Shown here: positions 43,735 to 52,418 of the stretch, piece by piece
Numbering within the stretch: the first letter of the stretch is position 1
Layout: each line of letters begins with the position of its first letter
DNA from: Vermiculatibacterium agrestimuris
GTDB taxonomy: Bacteria; Bacillota; Clostridia; Oscillospirales; Oscillospiraceae
Reading direction: 5' to 3'
Assembly (NCBI RefSeq): GCF_943193085.1
Contig: NZ_CALPCU010000001.1
Span: 171,857-235,856 of the forward strand
DNA length: 64,000 nucleotides
Position numbers and translations under genes: made by a program
The notes under the pieces: generated by a model
The model's input: the letters and a program-made list of their open reading frames with translations, nothing else
Told to the model about the DNA's origin: nothing
Databases searched by the model: none

Positions 43735-44499
43735 ATGCTGAAGATGCTCATTTCCGGCTGTAACGGACATATGGGGAACGTTGTCGCCCAGATCTGCCAG
43801 GAGGCGGGGGATGTGGAGGTGGTGGCCGGCTTCGACCTACTGGGCGCGGAGCGGGAGGACTTCCCTGTTCTCTCTCACCCTGCCGCTTTTCAGGGCGAGG
43901 CCGACGCGCTCATCGACTTCTCCTCCCCCGCCGCCCTTCCCGCCCTGCTGGAGTTGGGGGTGAGCCGAAATATTCCCCTGGTGCTGGCCACCACGGGCTA
44001 TTCCCAGGCGCAGCTCGACGCCATTGACGAGGCAGCCGGGGCTATCCCCATCTTTCGTTCAGGTAATATGTCGCTGGGGATCAATGTGCTCATGGAGTTG
44101 GTGAACCGGACAGCGGCGGCCTTGGGAGACAGTTTTGACGTAGAGATCGTAGAGCGTCACCACAGCAGAAAGGTGGACGCCCCCAGCGGTACGGCTCTCA
44201 TGCTGGCCCAGGCCGCCCGGGAGGCCCTTCCCTACGAGCCGCAATACGTGTATGAGCGCCAAAGCGTCCGAAAGCCCCGGGAAAAGCGGGAGATCGGCAT
44301 TTCTTCCGTCCGGGGCGGCGGTATCGTGGGCGACCACGAGGTCATTTTTGCCGGCCGGGACGAGGTCATTGAGCTGAAGCATTCCGCAATGAGCCGGGAG
44401 GTCTTCGCCTCTGGGGCGCTTCGGGCCGCACGATTCCTGGCGCAGGTCAAACAGCCGGGGCTGTATTCCATGAAGGAACTGGTGGAACAGATCATTTGA
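43735..44499 (+). CDS. dapB: 4-hydroxy-tetrahydrodipicolinate reductase
   Basis: 254 aa. It reduces the DapA product with NAD(P)H. Rossmann start ISGCNGHMGNVV, substrate-site FSSPAALPALLE, and the catalytic EIVERHHSRKVDAPSGTA stretch are visible. Together with DapL and DapF (7-9 kb) this gives the complete aminotransferase route to meso-diaminopimelate. Followed by a strong terminator. Confidence 0.97.
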   Translation: MLKMLISGCNGHMGNVVAQICQEAGDVEVVAGFDLLGAEREDFPVLSHPAAFQGEADALIDFSSPAALPALLELGVSRNIPLVLATTGYSQAQLDAIDEAAGAIPIFRSGNMSLGINVLMELVNRTAAALGDSFDVEIVERHHSRKVDAPSGTALMLAQAAREALPYEPQYVYERQSVRKPREKREIGISSVRGGGIVGDHEVIFAGRDEVIELKHSAMSREVFASGALRAARFLAQVKQPGLYSMKELVEQII

Positions 44500-44502
44500 A
44501 TC

Positions 44503-44538
44503 AAAAGGAGCCGCTGAGAACTCAGCGGCTCCTTTTTG
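44503..44538. terminator. Bidirectional terminator between dapB and the AI-2E gene
   Basis: A perfect 16-bp stem (44503-44518 with 44521-44536) with a 2-nt centre and T-run on the plus side. Confidence 0.9.
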
Positions 44539-44542
44539 CTGC

Positions 44543-45724
44543 TTATGTATTGGAGTGGTCGTCTTCCGGCCCGCCGGGGCGCAAAGACCGGCCGTCGGCG
44601 TCGATCCCCTTTTCCATCAGACGCCGGTCTGCCCACTCCCGCATCAGAGCATAGAGCACAGCGAAAGTAGGCACGCCCAAGAGCATCCCGGTAAAGCCGA
44701 AAAGACCGCCGCCGACCACAATGGCCACCAGCACCCAGATGGCGGAAAGGCCTGTGGAATCACCCAGGATCTTGGGCCCCAGGATATTCCCGTCGAATTG
44801 CTGGAGGGCGATGATGAGGATGAGAAACCGCAGGGCGGCCCAGGGATCCACAATGACCAGGATCATTACGCTGGGCACCGCGCCGATGATGGGCCCAAAG
44901 AAAGGCACGATATTGGTCACGCCGATGATAACGCTGATCAGTACCGCATAGGGGACGCGAAGGATGGTGGACAGCACAAAGCAGAGAACGCCGATAATGG
45001 CGGAATCCAGCAGCTTGCCGTTGATAAAGCCCACAAAGATGGTGTTGGCCCGGCTGGATACCGACAGGATATGGCGCACGCCCTTGGCGGGAAAGAGGGC
45101 GTAAATGAGCTTCTTGAGCTGCCCGGAGAGCCGGTTCTTCCCTGACAGCATATAGATGGAGGCGATGAGCGCGGTAAGGGCAGTGACCACGCCGTTTCCG
45201 ACCGCCACGCCGAAGTTCAGCAGATTTGGCATTGATGAGGTGAGGAAATCAGCGGCTTTACGAATGAGGGTCTGGTAGTCGTCCACAAAGCCGGTGAGGC
45301 CTTCCCCCTCCAGACCGAAGCGCTGGATCAGATCCTGAACCATCCGGTTGAGATTCTCCAGATAGATGGATAGATTGTTCACCAAACTGAAGATAGAGGC
45401 GCCAACCTGGGGCAGAATAAGCTGAAGAAGCACCATAATGACGGCCAGGGCGATGAGATAGACCGTGACGATGGCCAGCGTCCGCTTGTGCGCACTGTTG
45501 TAATAGACCTTCCGCTCAAAAAAGTTGGTGGGGGTATTCAGAAGATAGGCGATGATGAATCCGGCGATAAAGGGGCTGAGCACATCCAAAAACCGGCCCA
45601 TCAAGGCCTTCACCTGCGGTAGGTGGGTCAAAACCAAATAGAGCAGGATCCCGCCGCATACCACCAGAAGATTGGACAGGCTGCGGCTGTCCAGCTGATA
45701 CCACTTCCTTGGCCTCTCATCCAT
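44543..45724 (-). CDS. AI-2E family transporter
   Basis: 393 aa with about eight membrane segments. The conserved region VPYAVLISVIIGVTNIVPFFGPIIGAVPSV and the following LQQFDGNILGPKILG are family hallmarks. Members export diverse small molecules or sodium, and the substrate cannot be told from sequence. Single gene here. The start MDERPRKWYQL at 45724 has GAGGAGGGAT upstream. Confidence 0.92.
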   Translation of the reverse strand: MDERPRKWYQLDSRSLSNLLVVCGGILLYLVLTHLPQVKALMGRFLDVLSPFIAGFIIAYLLNTPTNFFERKVYYNSAHKRTLAIVTVYLIALAVIMVLLQLILPQVGASIFSLVNNLSIYLENLNRMVQDLIQRFGLEGEGLTGFVDDYQTLIRKAADFLTSSMPNLLNFGVAVGNGVVTALTALIASIYMLSGKNRLSGQLKKLIYALFPAKGVRHILSVSSRANTIFVGFINGKLLDSAIIGVLCFVLSTILRVPYAVLISVIIGVTNIVPFFGPIIGAVPSVMILVIVDPWAALRFLILIIALQQFDGNILGPKILGDSTGLSAIWVLVAIVVGGGLFGFTGMLLGVPTFAVLYALMREWADRRLMEKGIDADGRSLRPGGPEDDHSNT

Positions 45725-45763
45725 GAGCCATCCCTCCTCTTCCTGGATGATAGCACAAAAAGC

Positions 45764-46990
45764 TTACTGTGTCACCACCCGGTGGAACACTTTTTTGCCT
45801 TTCTTAAGAATCAGGCCATCGCCGGCAAAGGCGGCGGGCTCAAAATGGATCGTGGGATCGGTGGCTTTTTCACCGCCAACCTCTACGCCTCCCTGCTCTA
45901 CCAGCCGGCGGGCTTCCTTTTTGGAAGGGGCGAGGCCGCACTTGAGCATCAGGTCGAGAAGGCCGATGGCGCCCTCGGAAAAATCACTGTCTGCCAGGGT
46001 GGTGGAGGGCATATTGGAGCTGTCTCCGCCGCCGGCAAAGAGGGCCCGGGCAGCAGCCTGAACCTTTTTGGCCTCCTCTTCCCCGTGAACCATCTTGGTC
46101 AGCTCAAAGGCCAGGATCTCTTTGGCCTCGTTGATCCTGCCGTCAGTCCAGGTGTCCATCTCGTCGATCTGTTCCAAGGGCAGGAAGGTCAGCAGACGGA
46201 TGCACTTCATCACGTCGGCGTCCCCCACATTGCGCCAGTACTGGTAGAAGTCATAGGGGCTGGTCTTGTTGGGATCCAGCCACACGGCGTTGCCGGCGGT
46301 CTTCCCCATCTTGTTGCCCTGGGAGTCGGTGAGGAGGGTAATGGTCATGCAATGAGAATCCTTGCCCAGCTTCCGGCGGATGAGTTCGGTGCCGCCCAGC
46401 ATATTGCTCCACTGGTCGTTGCCGCCGCACTGCATATTGCAGCCCACTGTCTGGAACATATGATAGAAGTCATAGGACTGCATGATCATATAGTTAAACT
46501 CCAGAAAGCTGAGGCCCCGCTCCATGCGCTGCTTGTAGCAGTCGGCCCGAAGCATATTGTTTACCGAGAAGCAGGCACCCACCTCCCGCAGCAGCTCTAC
46601 ATAGTTGAGCCCCAGCAGCCAGTCGGCGTTGTTGAGCATCATGGCCTTGCCTTCGCCGAAGTCGATGAATTTCTCCATCTGCCGCTTAAAGCACTCGGCG
46701 TTGTGGTCGATGTCTTCCTTGGTGAGCATTTTCCGCATATCGGTGCGGCCGGAGGGGTCGCCGATCATGGTGGTGCCGCCGCCAATGAGGGCAATGGGCT
46801 TGTTGCCCGCCGACTGGAGCCGCCGCATCAGGGTCAGGGCCACAAAGTGGCCGGCCGTCAGGCTGTCCGCCGTGCAGTCAAAGCCGATATAGAAGGTGGC
46901 TTTGCCGTTGTTGATAAGCTCCTTGACCTCCTCCTCGCTGGTCACCTGGGCAATGAGGCCCCGGGCCACCAATTCGTCGTAAATCGTCAT
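45764..46990 (-). CDS. tyrS: Tyrosyl-tRNA synthetase
   Basis: 408 aa. Class I synthetase. HIGH-like signature GHFVALTLM, LNYVELLREVG, the KMSKS-like segment KMGKTAGNAVWLDP and a C-terminal S4 RNA-binding domain (KKEARRLVEQGGVEVGG) are present. The KMGKT form marks the TyrRS subgroup with a shorter linker. ATG 46990 follows AGAAAGGATGG. A tyrosine T-box precedes it. Confidence 0.97.
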   Translation of the reverse strand: MTIYDELVARGLIAQVTSEEEVKELINNGKATFYIGFDCTADSLTAGHFVALTLMRRLQSAGNKPIALIGGGTTMIGDPSGRTDMRKMLTKEDIDHNAECFKRQMEKFIDFGEGKAMMLNNADWLLGLNYVELLREVGACFSVNNMLRADCYKQRMERGLSFLEFNYMIMQSYDFYHMFQTVGCNMQCGGNDQWSNMLGGTELIRRKLGKDSHCMTITLLTDSQGNKMGKTAGNAVWLDPNKTSPYDFYQYWRNVGDADVMKCIRLLTFLPLEQIDEMDTWTDGRINEAKEILAFELTKMVHGEEEAKKVQAAARALFAGGGDSSNMPSTTLADSDFSEGAIGLLDLMLKCGLAPSKKEARRLVEQGGVEVGGEKATDPTIHFEPAAFAGDGLILKKGKKVFHRVVTQ

Positions 46991-47024
46991 GTCGATCCAT
47001 CCTTTCTGTTGTTTCGGGGGCATA

Positions 47025-47288
47025 AAAAACGCCTCTGTCCCTTTGGGACAGAGGGCGTGATCTTACGCGGTACCACCTCTGGTTTGCCATTTTCTCGCGA
47101 AAACGGCCTCATGCCGTGCTTACACACGGCGGCGCTGTAACGGGCACACCCGGCCTACCCTACTGATCTAAAAATGTTGGGGCGGCAGCTCCGAGGGGTA
47201 TTCTTCCGCACTTTGCCCTCCCCCTTCCACCAAACCGGGGTCTCTCTTTGCGGCAAACGCACGGCCTACTTGGCCTCTTCATCGCTGT
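47025..47288 (-). promoter_or_regulatory. T-box riboswitch of tyrS (Tyr specifier)
   Basis: The minus-strand transcript carries the T-box AGAGGTGGTACCGCG (47066-47080), followed by a terminator stem CGCCCTCTGTCC/GGGACAGAGGCG with T-run (about 47025-47058). Stem I has a UAC codon (47198-47200) in AAGAATACCCC, matching tyrosine. Uncharged tRNA-Tyr would be sensed and read-through into tyrS allowed. Confidence 0.92.
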
Positions 47289-47294
47289 AGGCGT

Positions 47295-47323
47295 ATTATA
47301 ATATGTGGATCTTCATTTGTCAA
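47295..47323 (-). promoter_or_regulatory. tyrS promoter
   Basis: Minus strand TTGACA (47318-47323), 17-bp spacer, TATAAT (47295-47300): perfect consensus. The -35 box overlaps the stop codon of the upstream methyltransferase gene (TGA, 47320-47322). Confidence 0.9.
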
Positions 47324-48087
47324 CCATCTTCCGGCCTTCTGGCCACAAGCACATAGCGGTGGACGCGCCCCTCGATAACGCCCCGCTCGTCCAGGATACG
47401 CTGGGCTTCCAACAGGCGGTCAAAGCAGGCGTCCACGGAGAAGGCCGGGAACTCCCACTCAATGATCCGGGCGAACCACACCAGGGCCCCTATGTCATAG
47501 AATCGGATGGGCCGGAAGCACTCCTCTGCCCTTAAGATCTCAAACCCCGCCGCCTCGAACAGCCGTCTCTGTTCCTGCAGGTTCAGGCCGGGAAAGGGCT
47601 TGGGAGTTCCGGGGAGCAGAAGCTCCACCAGTTCCCGGTCGTTGTCCTCCCCCACCTGCTGGGTGATGAAAAATCCACCTTTTTTCAACACCCGTCGCAG
47701 TTCTGAAACACGATAATCTCCATGGCGGTTGATAACGATATCGAATTGAGCGTCGTCAAAGGGCATGTGCCCGTAGTCCGTCATCTCCCGAAGGTCGATC
47801 CCCAGGGGAAGAAGGGTCTTTCGGCACAGCGCTACATTTGGCGGATAGCCCTCTGTGGCGGCAGTGTTTTCGTAGGGGTGTCCCAAAGACAGCAGGAATT
47901 CTCCCCCGCCGGTACCAATGTCGAGCAGCTTCATACCGGGGGTGAGATAGCTTTGAACGATCTCCCGATAATTCCACGGCGGTGTTTCCTGATCATAGCG
48001 GCCGGCAAGGTGGGAGAAATCCCAGCCGCGGATGTGGGCCTGGGCCTCCTCCTCTTTCCAAAGCGCTTTCCACTCCTGTACATCCAT
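47320..48087 (-). CDS. Class I SAM-dependent methyltransferase
   Basis: 255 aa. The SAM motif is LLDIGTGGGEFLLSLG (about residue 55), with FDIVINRHG (motif IV) and LKKGGFFITQQVG. The N-terminus WKALWKEEEAQAHIRGWDFSHLAGRY is common in clostridial methyltransferases annotated as rRNA- or small-molecule-type. The substrate is unknown. It is upstream of the tyrS T-box but has its own transcript, and no terminator is visible between them. Confidence 0.88.
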   Translation of the reverse strand: MDVQEWKALWKEEEAQAHIRGWDFSHLAGRYDQETPPWNYREIVQSYLTPGMKLLDIGTGGGEFLLSLGHPYENTAATEGYPPNVALCRKTLLPLGIDLREMTDYGHMPFDDAQFDIVINRHGDYRVSELRRVLKKGGFFITQQVGEDNDRELVELLLPGTPKPFPGLNLQEQRRLFEAAGFEILRAEECFRPIRFYDIGALVWFARIIEWEFPAFSVDACFDRLLEAQRILDERGVIEGRVHRYVLVARRPEDG

Positions 48088-48225
48088 CGTTTGCCCAACC
48101 CCTTTCTTGATATTTTTGCCATTATATCATAAGGCCGACAGGGCAACAACACCTTTTCTTGCCATAGGGGCCGGGATGTGATAAGATGAGACCAAATCAT
48201 TGTACCGAAGCGGGAGGAATGTTTC

Positions 48226-48582
48226 GTGTTGTTTGTCCACTACCCCAAATGTACCACCTGTCAAAAGGCCAAGGCATGGCTGGATCGCCGGGGGCTTTCC
48301 TGCGAATGCCGAGATATCAAGGCGCAGAATCCCACCCAGGCCGAGCTGCGCGCATGGCACGCCAAAAGCGGCCTTCCTCTGAAACGACTGTTCAACACCA
48401 GTGGACTTCAGTATAAGGCCCTGGAGCTGAAGGACAAGCTTCCCACCATGAGCGAAGAGGAGCAGTTCGCCCTTCTCGCCTCCGACGGGATGCTGGTGAG
48501 GCGGCCTGTGCTGGTGGGCGAGGACTTCGCCTTCTTCGGCTTTAAGGAGGCCGACTGGGCGGCCCGGCTGGAAAAGAAATGA
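48226..48582 (+). CDS. ArsC/Spx family thioredoxin-fold protein
   Basis: 118 aa. It has the N-terminal redox motif CTTCQKAKAWL and the end VRRPVLVGEDFAFFGF. Members are arsenate-reductase-like or Spx-like. The single CxxC and Arg suggest a reductase-type rather than Spx regulator; the substrate is unknown. The start is GTG 48226, with GGGAGG 8 bases upstream. glnS follows after 63 bp, and its promoter begins at the stop of this gene. Confidence 0.88.
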   Translation: MLFVHYPKCTTCQKAKAWLDRRGLSCECRDIKAQNPTQAELRAWHAKSGLPLKRLFNTSGLQYKALELKDKLPTMSEEEQFALLASDGMLVRRPVLVGEDFAFFGFKEADWAARLEKK

Positions 48583-48611
48583 TTGCAATTTGAAGCCCTA
48601 CAGGGTAAAAT
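48583..48611 (+). promoter_or_regulatory. glnS promoter
   Basis: TTGCAA (48583-48588), 17-bp spacer, TAAAAT (48606-48611). Confidence 0.6.
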
Positions 48612-48645
48612 ATACCTTATTCGAAAGAGAAGGAGCGAATCCGCT

Positions 48646-50328
48646 ATGCCGGAAGAGACAAAGCCTGTCATGAGCCAGAATTTTATCCATGATTTTATTG
48701 ATGAGGACATCGCCCCCGGCGGACAGTTTGCCGGGATGACCGTCCATACCCGTTTTCCCCCTGAGCCCAACGGTTATCTACACATTGGCCACTGTAAGGC
48801 TCTCACCATTGACTTCGGTACGGCGGAAAAGTACGGCGGCCTGTGCAACCTGCGCATGGATGACACCAACCCCACCAAGGAAGACGAGGAGTTTGTGGAT
48901 GCCATCAAGGAGGACATTCATTGGCTGGGCTTCGACTGGGGCGACCGCTTTTTCTATGGCTCAGACTATTTTGAGGAGGATTACCGCCAGGCGGTTGGCC
49001 TGATCAAAAAGGGTTTGGCCTACGTCTGTGAGCTGAGCCCTGAGCAATTTAAGGAGTACCGGGGCAGTATCGGCGTTCCGGCCCGCAGTCCCTACCGGGA
49101 TCGTCCCATTGAGGAAAGCCTGGATCTCTTTGCCCGGATGCGGGCCGGTGAGTTCCCCAATGGCGCCATGACGCTGCGGGCCAAGATCGACCTGGCCAGC
49201 GGCAACTTCAATATGCGCGACCCTGTCCTCTATCGTATCAACCATATGCACCACCACCGGCAGGGGGATAAATGGTGTATTTATCCCATGTACGACTTTG
49301 CCCACCCCATCCAGGACGCGCTGGAGGGTATCACCCACTCCCTGTGCTCTCTGGAGTTTGAGGCACACCGTCCCCTTTATAACTGGGTGGTGGAAAACTG
49401 CGACCTGCCCTCCAAGCCCCGGCAGATCGAGTTTGCCCGTCTGGGCATCGACCATACCGTTATGAGCAAGCGCAAGCTCCGGGCTTTGGTGGAAGAGGGC
49501 AAGGTCTCCGGCTGGGACGATCCCCGTATGCCCACCCTCTGCGGTCTGCGCCGCCGGGGCTATACGCCCCGCTCCATCCGGAACTTCTGCGAGCGTATCG
49601 GTGTGGCCAAGGCGGCCAATGTGGTGGAGTACGGCTTTTTGGAGCATTGCCTTCGGGAGGATTTGAACGAGACTGCCTGCCGGGTCATGGCCGTCCTGCG
49701 GCCCATCAAGCTGGTCATCACCAACTATCCTGCCGGGCGCAGTGAGGAGTTTGAGGTGGAGAATCTCCCCGGCGATGAGAGCGCCGGTACCCGGAAGGTC
49801 ACCTTCTCCCGGGAGCTGTGGGTGGAGGCGGAGGATTTCCTGCCTGAGCCGGTGCCCAAGTATAAGCGCCTCTATCCCGGCGGCCCTGAGTGCCGGTTGA
49901 AGGGGGCCTATCTCATCAAGTGTGTGGGCTATGAGACCGATGAGGCGGGCAATGTCATTGAGATCGCCGCCGAGTACGATCCCGACAGCCGGGGGGGCGA
50001 TCCCGCCGATGGCCGCAAGGTCAAGGGCGCCACGCTCCACTGGGTGGACGCCGCCACGGCCCTGGACGCGGAAGTGCGGCTCTACGACAACCTCTTCTCT
50101 GACGAGGCGCCCGATGCCGGAGACAAGGACTTTATGGAGTGCTTGAATCCTGACTCCCTGGAGGTGCTTACCGGCTGCAAGGTGGAGGCCGGTCTCTCCT
50201 GCCCCAAGGTAGAGGAGCGGTATCAGTTTATGCGTCAGGGCTATTTCTGCGCCGACAGCAAGGACTCCAAGCCCGGCCATCTGGTTTTCAACCGGGCGGT
50301 GAGCCTGAAGGACAGCTTCAAATTCTAA
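48646..50328 (+). CDS. glnS: Glutaminyl-tRNA synthetase
   Basis: 560 aa. Class I synthetase that charges tRNA-Gln directly. HIGH motif in FPPEPNGYLHIGHCKAL, KMSKS-like VMSKRKLRALV, the catalytic core DDTNPTKEDEEFV and a C-terminal anticodon-binding beta-barrel. Many Firmicutes instead use GluRS with GatCAB, so GlnS in this lineage is likely an old transfer. ATG 48646 has AGAAGGAG 11 bases upstream. Confidence 0.97.
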   Translation: MPEETKPVMSQNFIHDFIDEDIAPGGQFAGMTVHTRFPPEPNGYLHIGHCKALTIDFGTAEKYGGLCNLRMDDTNPTKEDEEFVDAIKEDIHWLGFDWGDRFFYGSDYFEEDYRQAVGLIKKGLAYVCELSPEQFKEYRGSIGVPARSPYRDRPIEESLDLFARMRAGEFPNGAMTLRAKIDLASGNFNMRDPVLYRINHMHHHRQGDKWCIYPMYDFAHPIQDALEGITHSLCSLEFEAHRPLYNWVVENCDLPSKPRQIEFARLGIDHTVMSKRKLRALVEEGKVSGWDDPRMPTLCGLRRRGYTPRSIRNFCERIGVAKAANVVEYGFLEHCLREDLNETACRVMAVLRPIKLVITNYPAGRSEEFEVENLPGDESAGTRKVTFSRELWVEAEDFLPEPVPKYKRLYPGGPECRLKGAYLIKCVGYETDEAGNVIEIAAEYDPDSRGGDPADGRKVKGATLHWVDAATALDAEVRLYDNLFSDEAPDAGDKDFMECLNPDSLEVLTGCKVEAGLSCPKVEERYQFMRQGYFCADSKDSKPGHLVFNRAVSLKDSFKF

Positions 50329-50349
50329 GGGTCGAAGGAGGACGCGGCT

Positions 50350-51378
50350 ATGTATCATTTTCGCAACGATTATTCTGAGGGCTGCCATCCCAAAGTCTTG
50401 GAGGCCCTGACCGCTGTCAACGGTGAGAGTGTCATCGGTTACGGCGGGGACGATTACTGCAAGTCCGCTGCCGATCTGATCCGCGGACTGTGCGAGGCGC
50501 CCAACGCCGATGTGCAGTTCATGGTGGGCGGTACCCAGACCAACTTCGTCACCATCGCTGCGCTTCTGCGGCCGTGGGAGAGCGTCATCTCCCCCACCAC
50601 CGGTCACATCAACGGCCATGAGGCCGGCGCTGTGGAGGCCACTGGCCACAAGATCCTCCAAGCTCAGGCGCCCGCCAACGGCAAGCTTACCCCCGCCCGT
50701 ATCCTCCCCATCGTGGAGGCTTGCAAGGACGAGCATGTGACGAAGCCCCGGCTGGTCTATATCTCCGACGCCACGGAGACCGGCGGCGTGTATACCAAGG
50801 CGGAGCTGGCCGCCCTTTATCGCTGCTGTCAGGCCAACGACCTGTATCTGTTCCTGGACGGCGCACGTCTGGGCTGTGCCCTGGCCTCGGTGGAGAACGA
50901 CCTGACTTTGGCAGACATCGCCGCGCTCACCGACGCTTTTTACATCGGCGGCACCAAGAACGGTGCCATGATGGGCGAAGCGCTGGTGGTCACCAACCCG
51001 GCGCTGACAGAAAACTTTTTCCGCATGAAAAAGCAGCATGGCGCGGTGCTGGCCAAGGGCTGGCTGTTGGGCGTACAGTTCCAGGCACTGCTGCAGGACG
51101 GGCTCTACTTCAAAATTGCCCGAAACGCCGTGGAGGTGGCGCAATATCTGCAGGGCGGCCTTAAAAACTTAGGCATCCCCATGATGACTGAGTCTACCAC
51201 CAACCAGATCTTCCCCATCGTCCCCAACGAGCTGCTCCCCCATTTGGACAAGCTGTGTACCTATGAAGTCTGGGGCAAGGCGGACAAGAGCCACACCATC
51301 ATCCGCTTCGTCACATCCTTTGCCACGTCCATGAAGTCCGTGGACGGTTTTCTCAAGGCGCTGAAGGATCTGACGTAA
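50350..51378 (+). CDS. Threonine aldolase/beta-eliminating lyase family PLP enzyme
   Basis: 342 aa. Fold type I PLP protein of the low-specificity L-threonine aldolase group (glycine plus acetaldehyde from threonine). FRNDYSEGCHPKVLEAL, GGTQTNF, GHINGHEAGAVE and the PLP-Lys FYIGGTKNGAMMGEALV are visible. It is 21 bp downstream of glnS and probably cotranscribed. Strong terminator downstream. Confidence 0.93.
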   Translation: MYHFRNDYSEGCHPKVLEALTAVNGESVIGYGGDDYCKSAADLIRGLCEAPNADVQFMVGGTQTNFVTIAALLRPWESVISPTTGHINGHEAGAVEATGHKILQAQAPANGKLTPARILPIVEACKDEHVTKPRLVYISDATETGGVYTKAELAALYRCCQANDLYLFLDGARLGCALASVENDLTLADIAALTDAFYIGGTKNGAMMGEALVVTNPALTENFFRMKKQHGAVLAKGWLLGVQFQALLQDGLYFKIARNAVEVAQYLQGGLKNLGIPMMTESTTNQIFPIVPNELLPHLDKLCTYEVWGKADKSHTIIRFVTSFATSMKSVDGFLKALKDLT

Positions 51379-51401
51379 GCGTGGGCGGCCCCTATAAGGA
51401 A

Positions 51402-51435
51402 AAAAGAGGCGCGGTCATATGACCGCGCCTCTTTT
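51402..51435. terminator. Bidirectional terminator between threonine aldolase and fba
   Basis: A perfect self-complementary palindrome of two 17-base arms, A-rich/T-rich at its ends, between convergent genes. Confidence 0.9.
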
Positions 51436-51444
51436 CTATTTGTC

Positions 51445-52380
51445 TCAGGCCTTGCCGTCGCAGCCCAGAACATTGACGATCTTGTCTTTGACGATCTCCT
51501 TGATATAGGCCCGGCCGTCCCCCATGTATTGGCGGGGATCAAAGTGATCCGGATGGGCGTCAAAGTGCTCCCGGATCCCGGCGGTCATACCCAAGCGCAG
51601 ATCGGAGTCGATATTGATCTTGCACACCGCCAGCCGGGCGGCCTGGCGAAGCTGATCCTCCGGTACGCCGATGGCGCCGGGCATCTTGCCGCCGTGGTCG
51701 TTGATGATCTTTACGAAGCGCTGCGGTACTGAAGAGGCGCCGTGAAGTACGATGGGGAAGCCGGGCAGCCGCTTGGAGACCTCCTCCAGGATATCGAAAC
51801 GGAGCTTGGGATCGGTGCCGGGCTTAAACTTGTAGGCGCCGTGGCTGGTGCCGATGGCGATGGCCAGGGAGTCGCAGCCGGTCTTGGAGACGAACTCTTC
51901 CACTTCCTCGGGTCTGGTGTAGTGAGAGTCTTCCGCAGAAACCTGTACGTCGTCTTCGATGCCGGCCAGAGCGCCCAGCTCGGCCTCCACCACTACGCCG
52001 TGGTCATGGGCATACTCCACCACCTTTTTGGTGATGGCGATATTCTCCTCAAAGGGCTTGGAGGAGGCGTCGATCATCACGGAGGTGAAACCGCCATCCA
52101 CGCAATCCTTGCAGGTTTCAAAGTCCGCGCCGTGATCCAAATGGAGCACGATGGGCAGACCGGTATCCTCCACGGCGGCCTCCACCAGCTTGCGCAGGTA
52201 GACGCCCTTGGCATACTTCCGGGCCCCGGCGGAGGCTTGGAGGATCACGGGGGCCTTCACCTCAGCCGCGGCCTCGGTAATGGCCTGCACGATCTCCATG
52301 TTGTTGACATTGAACGCGCCGATGGCATAGCCGCCATCATAGGCTTTGCGGAACATTTCAGCAGATGTGACAAGAGGCAT
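51445..52380 (-). CDS. fba: Fructose-bisphosphate aldolase, class II
   Basis: 311 aa. Zinc-dependent glycolytic aldolase. Metal ligands in VLHLDHGADFE, further His in HGASSVP and the Glu-rich HGVVVEAELGALAGIED match the family. It sits downstream of pfkA, so consecutive glycolytic enzymes are in one cluster. Confidence 0.96.
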   Translation of the reverse strand: MPLVTSAEMFRKAYDGGYAIGAFNVNNMEIVQAITEAAAEVKAPVILQASAGARKYAKGVYLRKLVEAAVEDTGLPIVLHLDHGADFETCKDCVDGGFTSVMIDASSKPFEENIAITKKVVEYAHDHGVVVEAELGALAGIEDDVQVSAEDSHYTRPEEVEEFVSKTGCDSLAIAIGTSHGAYKFKPGTDPKLRFDILEEVSKRLPGFPIVLHGASSVPQRFVKIINDHGGKMPGAIGVPEDQLRQAARLAVCKINIDSDLRLGMTAGIREHFDAHPDHFDPRQYMGDGRAYIKEIVKDKIVNVLGCDGKA

Positions 52381-52418
52381 GATCCAAAACTCCTTTATTC
52401 TAAATGTTGAGGTTCCAA

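Noticed and set aside
48961..51144. A 727-codon minus-strand open frame opposite glnS and the threonine aldolase gene
   Set aside because: Same reasons: both plus-strand genes are full length and recognisable.
51402..51435. Long perfect palindrome as a recombination site
   Set aside because: It lies between convergent genes with A/T tails and is a normal bidirectional terminator, like those at 15219 and 44503.
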